Positions 58,451 through 64,000 of a stretch of DNA of 64,000 nucleotides are shown here, piece by piece. The position numbers were made by a program, and so were the translations under genes. Under the pieces are notes generated by a model. That model did no database searches. It had not been told where the DNA came from and saw only the letters and a list, made by a program, of their open reading frames with translations. Numbering within the stretch: the first letter of the stretch is position 1; each line of letters opens with the position of its first letter. The stretch is from Crambe crambe (Eukaryota > Porifera > Demospongiae > Poecilosclerida > Crambeidae), in assembly GCA_963924555.1 (NCBI GenBank), contig OZ004595.1:806001-870000 (forward strand). Reading direction: 5' to 3'.

Positions 58451-58790
58451 TTATGGACTTGATGGACCAGACTCATCAGAGAAGGATGGTGGAAAGTTGG
58501 GTTGTTGAACAGAGGGGTGTAATTGAGGGTTAACAGAGGGGGCAGGATGAGCGGAATATCCACTGTCTCGTTTGTAACTAGCCAATGAGAACCACTTGGA
58601 TTCGATCAACAGCAGAGCAGAGAATATGCTCATTAGACAATTCTAATATTTCAGAGAGATCATCCACAATGCTGCTTATGGGTGTGGGTTTTGATGCAAC
58701 ACACAGAGGTGTCCCTGACGACAGGGATATCAACGAGGAGGAGGAGGGGGAGCAGAGGGACGTCTGTTGTCCCCATAATTCCAAGGTGTG
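58451..58790 (-). pseudogene. C-terminal part of the minus-strand spacer gene (E-F copy)
   Basis: The minus strand reads a Ser-rich segment (SPSSSSLISLSSGTPLC), then SIVDDLSEILELSNEHILCSAVD. A deletion relative to the B-C copy follows, and in another frame SYKRDSGYSAHPAPSVNPQ... ending SDESGPSSP and stop. An 8-bp-type deletion near 58605 breaks the frame. Confidence 0.5.
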
Positions 58791-59166
58791 GCTGGATAAT
58801 GAAGAGAATCGATACCTAAAGGAATCAAAAGCAAAGAGACTGTTAAAAATGCAAGTGAAATGGAAGAAGGATGCTTACTCCAACCTAACCCCTGAAAATT
58901 CAGCACCTCAAGTATCTTGATTAAAGGGTAATGTACAAGTAATCGAGGAAGACTACTTATTTACAGAACAGTGTTTGTAAGGGAAAGAGCAGCCTCACTT
59001 AATTGATATGTACAATGGAACCTCTTCTAACGGACATTCTCTATAGCGGACACTTCCCTACAACGGACGAAATCAGATGCACCAATCGATCCTACATAAT
59101 ACATTTTAAAGCCTCCATATAGCGGACCATCCCTACTCTGGCCAACGGACACTAACTATCGAACTT

Positions 59167-59484
59167 TCACCTCCACTTACGGACATAGTGGGCAGGGCTA
59201 GGTGCTGAATCAGCAAAATCGATATGTGATGGAACTTCAACTCCATATCCTCCTCCCCTGTTGATTCTGTTCCCTGTCACCTCTGTAAAAGCTTTATTAC
59301 AGTCTCTACTTTTAAAATGGGAAACCGTAGATGAAACAACTTCACCATCCTTCAGTACAGCAACAGCACAACTATCTTTAACATTGGTTGGCTCTCTCTT
59401 AAGAAGCAGCACCTCTCCGATGACAAGAGTCCACTTACATGGTGGACTCTCAGTCAAAGCACTACCAGCTGGTTGGGGGGCCAT
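59167..59484 (-). pseudogene. HIRAN-like domain frame inside the pogo-like relic
   Basis: 105 codons. KREPTNVKDSCAVAVLKDGE and AFTEVTGNRINRGGGYGVEV are reminiscent of the conserved HIRAN-type protein frames often found with animal transposons. The segment between these motifs is short or degraded and the end runs into the terminal repeat. A damaged passenger or transposon gene is likely. Confidence 0.45.
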
Positions 59485-59530
59485 TGATCATCAGATCATC
59501 TATGAGAGATCGAGAGAGTAGAAATAGAAT

Positions 59531-59797
59531 GTGCACATGATCCAAGGAAATTATAGTTATGCTCTGCTATATTTATCAGCGGCTACAAAAAAATGTATTC
59601 AATACATCAATGGAGATGATGATCTCCCTGTGTGTGCTAAATTTGATGATGAAACCTGGGAGGAAAGTTTCTTTCAAAGCCTTACAGATGTCAGCCAAGA
59701 ATTGTCTGATGATGCAGAATCAGATGCAGAAGACTTGGATTTATTAACTAAATTACATAATTTCCAAGAAGCTATCGAATCATTGGAGGATGTTTAA
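59531..59797 (+). pseudogene. Acidic C-terminal frame inside the pogo-like relic
   Basis: 88 codons, ending DAEDLDLLTKLHNFQEAIESL. The acidic, helical tail (DDLPVCAKFDDETWEESFF) is compatible with the end of a pogo-type transposase. No DDE core is present. Confidence 0.4.
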
Positions 59798-60834
59798 AAC
59801 TTTTTAGAAAATCGTAATGCTTTGCTGAAGTGACACTTTGATCAATCAAATTGCAATTTCTTTACTCATCAACAACCAAACAAAGTACCATACATGAACC
59901 ACTTCAAGTAGCTAACTTCAGTATCTCATGATGTATGTTATCTGTCTGTTTTCCTAAGAGAGCTTTTCCATGAATATGAAAGCATCACATTACCTATAAG
60001 GGGAAAACCTCTCTCTAGAGGACACCTGAAACCTCTTGTCCCAAGTATGTCCGTTATTCGGAGGTTCCTGCTCTGAGGCAAACTTTCGACTGCACCAGAT
60101 CTGGAGAACAATACTGGATGACAAGATGATCTTTATTCCAAGACTCTTTTAATCTCTCTAATCTTATCATCCTTGGACCCCAATAAAGAAGGGTGGTCTC
60201 ATGTTAATATGGCTTTTTTAGCAGTCGTGTGATGATGACCCCTTACCTAACACCCACTCATAATTATGTGGTAGTTGCGAAATATCACAAATTGTATCTC
60301 TCACTAACCTCGTACCAAGTCCCACTTTTCTCCCACCAAAAAAGCGGGCCTGTGCACGAAGCTAATCTCTCACTTTAATCTAGCCACACTCATCAAGTAA
60401 AAGTCAATGTCTGGTGTGCTTTTTCATGGGGTGGAACCATCAAAATTTGAGTGGGTCAGTGACTTAATGATTACTTGCAAACATAAAATTATAGCAATTT
60501 CAATTTCACTGAGTGAGAGACAAAACTAACACATACATAATTAAATAACACCATATAATGAAGTTCTCATGGGGAGGAGGACAATGCTCCCTTACTACAA
60601 TTAAGGAGTTTCCACTGACATGAAACACAATTTCAGGGCTCTAGGAAGATTTCAGGGCTCTAGGAGGAGTTAAGGACCTTGTGTATAAGCCAGGAGGGTG
60701 TGGGAGTTTGACAATACTGAGAGAACTCACATCATGTAGTTGTATAGAGTCATTAGTACTAGACTCACCCCTCAAACATGCATTGATATGGTACAGAGAA
60801 ATACAATGGAATTGGACCATGAATCAAATTACAA

Positions 60835-61195
60835 GGTTTTCCTCACAATGTTGTATCAAGACAGGGTTTTCCTCACAGTATTTGTACTGTCTTATCAAGT
60901 GGTTATTACAGGGTTTTCCTCACAGTATTTCTACTGTCTTATCAAGAGGTTATTACAGGGTTTTCCTCACAGTATTTGTACTGTCTTATCAAGTGGGTTT
61001 TCCTCACAGTATTTATACTGTCTTATCAAGTGGTTATTACAGGGTTTTCCTCACAGTATTTGTACTGTCTTATCAAGACATCAAGTGGTTTTCCTCACAG
61101 TATTTGTACTGTCTTATCAAGTGGTTATTACAGGGTTTTCCTCAGTATTTGTACTGTCTTATCAAGTGGTTATTACAGGGTTTTCCTTGCAGTAT
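60835..61195. repeat. Expanded ~45-bp minisatellite (E-F spacer)
   Basis: About eight units of TTTTCCTCACAGTATTTGTA, CTGTCTTATCAAG, TGGTTATTACAGGG. Several units lack the GGTTATTACAG segment. The open frames across it are a by-product of the repeat. Confidence 0.92.
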
Positions 61196-61531
61196 TAAGA
61201 GATTTCTTTCCTGACCTGAATTCAATTGAGGACTGATAGCTCTTGAGTTAAGTGTGTGTCAAGAGGTGAGCATCTGCTGGGGTTTGGGACGAAGCAAGAG
61301 AGAAAGTGTGTAACATCTGCCAAGACATGGACCCTACTTTGAGGTCAATCATTAGGAGACCAAGGCAGGCCACATTAATGTAGACAAGTGGTTTTATGTT
61401 TGTATGTTTTACAAGTAAGGACACTTGTCATGGAGTATGAAAGGAAGAAAATTTTAAGAGTTTTTTTACTCTATACTCGTTGAAACACACAAGAGAATCT
61501 CCCTTAGCACTGTCCCCCTTTAACTTCTCAC

Positions 61532-61595
61532 CTTGTGTTTCAACTTGGTGTTGTTGACACTGGGCAGGTAGGGGTGACGTCACTCCCCCTACAGA
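61532..61595 (-). pseudogene. Collapsed copy of the Ser/Thr-rich exon
   Basis: The acceptor (CTGCAG) and donor (AAGGTGAGA) sides match 20299-20571, but only 64 bp remain between them, so most of the exon is deleted and the frame changed. The minus-strand gene is broken in this spacer. Confidence 0.65.
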
Positions 61596-61743
61596 CTGCA
61601 GAAAATTATAAATAAGTCAGAAAAATTATCAAAAGTAAGTTATGGAGGAAAATTATATGTGCTTAGACTCTCTGTCACCACCATTCAACAAGAAAGGCAG
61701 TTTCTCTATCAACAAGGCAACAACATGAATAGAACTAAGATCA

Positions 61744-62190
61744 AAAAAAGTTAAGTCAAAGATGCTTAACATTAACCCACCAAATGTCTTAATTAGAGGG
61801 ACTGCCTCATGCACAACTAGCCAAGGGAGACCACTTTATTTATCAACAGGGAAGGGACTTGGAGGAGGTGGACAGACCTGTGTCACTGCTGGGCATATTA
61901 TGGAGAGTGGATCACCAGCCTCTTGTGGGAGAAGAAGCTGAGTTCACAGCCAGGGTGGGGGCAGCAGTGTCAAAAAAAGTTAAGTCAAAGAATGCTTAAC
62001 ATTAACCCACCAAATGTCTTAATTAAAGGGATTGCCTCGTGCACAACTAGCCAAGGGAGACCACTTTATTCACCAACAGGGAAGGTTGGAGGAGGTGGAC
62101 AGACCTGTGTCACTGCTGGGCATATTATGGAGAGTGGATTGCCAGCCTCTTGTGTGATCTAGGAAGCTGAGTTCACAGCCAGGGTGGGGT
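61744..62190. repeat. Tandem duplication of ~230 bp
   Basis: Two copies of a segment beginning AAAAAAGTTAAGTCAAAG and running through CACTGCTGGGCATATTATGG. The same segment is single at 20750-20940, 31350-31520 and 44295-44470. Confidence 0.85.
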
Positions 62191-62256
62191 CAGTTGTACC
62201 CATAGTTGGTGAAGTGCACGTTGTAGACACTCTCTGAGGCAAATTTCTGACTGGAA

Positions 62257-62529
62257 CAGGGGCGGCACAACAGGTGCTGCTGGTACGGCTTTTGCCGTAC
62301 CACTTTTATAACTGGTCAGGCAGAGCCGTACCAGTTCTACAGTGGATTTATGCACCACAATGAAACAGGAGAGGCTAGATCATGCTTTACACTGAAGCTA
62401 TGAGAGAATTTCCTTCACGTAAAGATAACAGATGAGACATTTTTGAAAACTTATAATGCTCAAAATTAGGCCAGAAATGATCATATTTAAGGGAGCCGTA
62501 CCACGTTTCAAGTGGTTGTGCCACCCCTG
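62257..62529. mobile_element. CAGGGGCG-ended MITE, 273 bp
   Basis: Flanked by TGGAA at 62252-62256 and 62530-62534; the empty site (GACTGGAATCTGG) is seen at 20998 and 44530. The ends CAGGGGCGGCACAAC and GTTGTGCCACCCCTG are inverted repeats, and GGTACGGC/GCCGTACC arms lie inside. The 5-bp duplication and CAGGGGCG start match the element at 31723. Confidence 0.85.
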
Positions 62530-62839
62530 TGGAATCTGGAGAAGGGTGGGAACAATACTGGATGACAAGGTAATTACAGTCTGATCTGGCCACCCTTGGA
62601 GATCAAGTGTCCTGATTAGAGCCTGATTAGAGGGTGGCCTCATTTCAGGGATACATACATCGGATCCGCGGAACATTTTCTAGCAGTCATGATGACCCCT
62701 TACCTAACATCTCCGACATTTACGTCATTATCTTGATGAGTGTGACGTCATTGGATCTGCAGACATTATTTTTGTTTTTTGAATAGTTTCCTTTTTACTG
62801 AGCGAGTACTTACCTCTATTAAACTCACGTATCAGTACC

Positions 62840-62854
62840 ATGGCATCCGAACAG
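62840..62854 (+). CDS. Gene F: first exon of a sixth paralogue
   Basis: ATG GCA TCC GAA CAG followed by GTGAGC, identical at protein level to gene D's first exon (MASEQ), and preceded by the same ACTCACGTAT leader. The region upstream has the conserved block with TGACGTCA (62740-62750). Downstream, the usual second exon (GAACTC...TGG) is not found before the window ends. Confidence 0.65.
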
Positions 62855-64000
62855 GTGAGCGCTGTAATGCATGTAGGTAGCTAGGTCTAGAAATCCACGC
62901 CCAGGGGCTGGGGCCTAAGGGACCTGGGGCCCCCCCCCTTTTTCATTACCATTAGCCACACAGTACTCACTTGCATGGTGCAATATTTTAAATGAAAGAG
63001 CCACATGGTAAGTTAAAGCACCATAATTACAGAATGTTTTGAGCCAGAGAAAAGACTAGCTAGATAAGAACAGAATTATGAAGCTAAGCTACAGTTGATT
63101 AAGTTGTTATTTTTGGGTGTGGTGGTTTGATTTGTAACTGAACTTGGATAAACTATCAGTTTCATCTGTGTCACGGAATGTGCAGCACCATTAGGTTATT
63201 CAAAGCATTTGACTCATTATAGTTCTCAGGTAATTAAGGACTATCCGAATGCTAGTCTCTGAGTGGCAGGCATATTATCAGGGGCTGATCCTTTAAAGAA
63301 GAGGGGTAAAAAATAAATAGTGCGAAATCTTGGCTTTCTTTCAGCTAAGGTATAGAATTATACCAGAGCCTCCAACCATATTCTTTAGTATTTTTACTGA
63401 AATTTGGCCAAGAATTTTCAAACATAACTTGCAGCAATGCAATTTCAATTTCACACTTCATTACTCTAATTAGTGGGTGGGTGAATACCACACAACTTGC
63501 AGCAACCAGTACTCTTATTAGTGGGTGGATGTAATAACCAACCTAGTCATGATAATTGCCGATGCTGTCATAAAAAAATCGACCATAGGGTGATGGTGTA
63601 GATGCTTGTTTATTTAGGTGACTTTAGGCCTCTAACAGCTCTGAAGAGATACTAGCTATACTGATTATTGTTATGCAATTGCTAAATGTACCTGTGCAAA
63701 GCACTCTCAAAAAAATTCTCTAACAATTGTTAAAATCCATTACAAATGCACATGTATGGATAAACAGGTTCTGATAACAGAGGTTACACTGTATCACTTT
63801 TAAGTATGTGGTGTGATCACAAATAATTTACACAATCTCATGGGTGAACACTTGCTAGCACCTGAACCTAAAACTTGTCTATTTCTATGTTGAATTTCAG
63901 ACCCAGCGATATGCATCTGATAGGATTTACAATGTGTTGCTTATGAATAATTATCATTAATTTTGAGAGGGACCCATTTCATTCCCCCTGGATGAAGGAA
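62855..64000. other. Right-edge region after the gene F first exon
   Basis: After ~50 bp of family-like intron, the sequence departs from the paralogues at about 62900 (CCAGGGGCTGGGGCC), possibly the left end of another insertion. I see one acceptor-like site (GAATTTCAG) at 63901 followed by a short open phase-0 stretch (TQRYASDRIYNVLLMNNYH, then stop). No other gene is supported. Confidence 0.35.

Larger units (their letters stand above)
59030..60075. mobile_element. pogo/Tigger-like relic element (~1.05 kb)
   Basis: The left end GGAACCTCTTCTAACGGACA and the inverse of the right end GGAACCTCCGAATAACGGACA match over ~25 bp. This 'GGAACCTC...AACGGAC' motif is typical of pogo-type mariner elements. 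The spacer sequence resumes right after it (GAGGCAAACTTTCGACTG...). Inside are a minus-strand HIRAN-like frame and a plus-strand acidic frame. Confidence 0.65.

Noticed and set aside
60681..61214. 177-codon frame and two overlapping frames
   Set aside because: They are produced by the ~45-bp minisatellite, which is open in several frames at once.
1..64000. tRNA or rRNA genes
   Set aside because: None recognised by eye on either strand; a covariance-model scan would be needed to exclude a tRNA.

Overview
The window is metazoan genomic DNA: AT-rich, with many short GT-AG introns, tiny first exons and dense non-autonomous transposons. The gene content (an expanded family of Roc-COR GTPases with Death domains, plus a Ginger1 transposon) best fits an early-branching animal, most likely a demosponge such as Amphimedon. 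That assignment is inference from family content; nothing in the sequence names the species.

The backbone is a tandem array of at least six plus-strand paralogues, here called A to F. A (1-2268) lacks its 5' part. B (3821-14966), C (21924-27295), D (32371-39990) and E (45484-58096) have full-length models. F (62840 to the right edge) shows only its first exon. The shared plan is: micro-exon MAEGKSKQ or MASEQ; an 11-codon exon; a 14-codon exon; a 58-59-codon coiled-coil exon; a Ser-rich exon; one ~2.1 kb exon holding the Roc GTPase and COR region; then Death-domain exons and a Pro/Ser-rich tail. Nearly all junctions from the coiled-coil exon onward are phase 1, so exons can be shuffled without breaking frame, and the paralogues show signs of this. 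A, D and E carry one Death domain (DD2). B and C carry another (DD1) plus opposite fragments of DD2. D alone adds a transmembrane exon and a third death-fold-like exon. B has a very divergent GTPase exon between flanks almost identical to C.

Between successive GTPase genes lie 5-7 kb spacers with repeated fragments of a minus-strand gene: a Ser/Thr-rich exon, one C2H2 zinc-finger exon in the C-D spacer, and acidic or Ser-rich C-terminal exons. The repeating unit may therefore be a divergently arranged GTPase gene and zinc-finger-like gene. The B-C and D-E spacers share a near-identical ~4.5 kb segment that includes the start of genes C and E.

Because the paralogues act as empty-site controls for each other, several insertions can be delimited to the base. 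They are a 3.6 kb Ginger1 transposon (integrase, Ulp1 protease, PHD finger) in B; an 8 kb foldback element in E with perfect 36-bp termini and inverted satellite arrays showing higher-order structure; two CAGGGGCG-ended MITEs with 5-bp target duplications; a TTAA MITE; palindromes under 50 bp with 9-bp duplications; and an LTR-less Gypsy pol fragment.

If expressed, the GTPase proteins would plausibly act as signalling scaffolds or switches: an N-terminal coiled coil for partner binding, a Roc-COR switch, and Death domains for recruiting effectors. The coiled coil varies far more than the adjacent introns, as expected of a diversifying recognition module.
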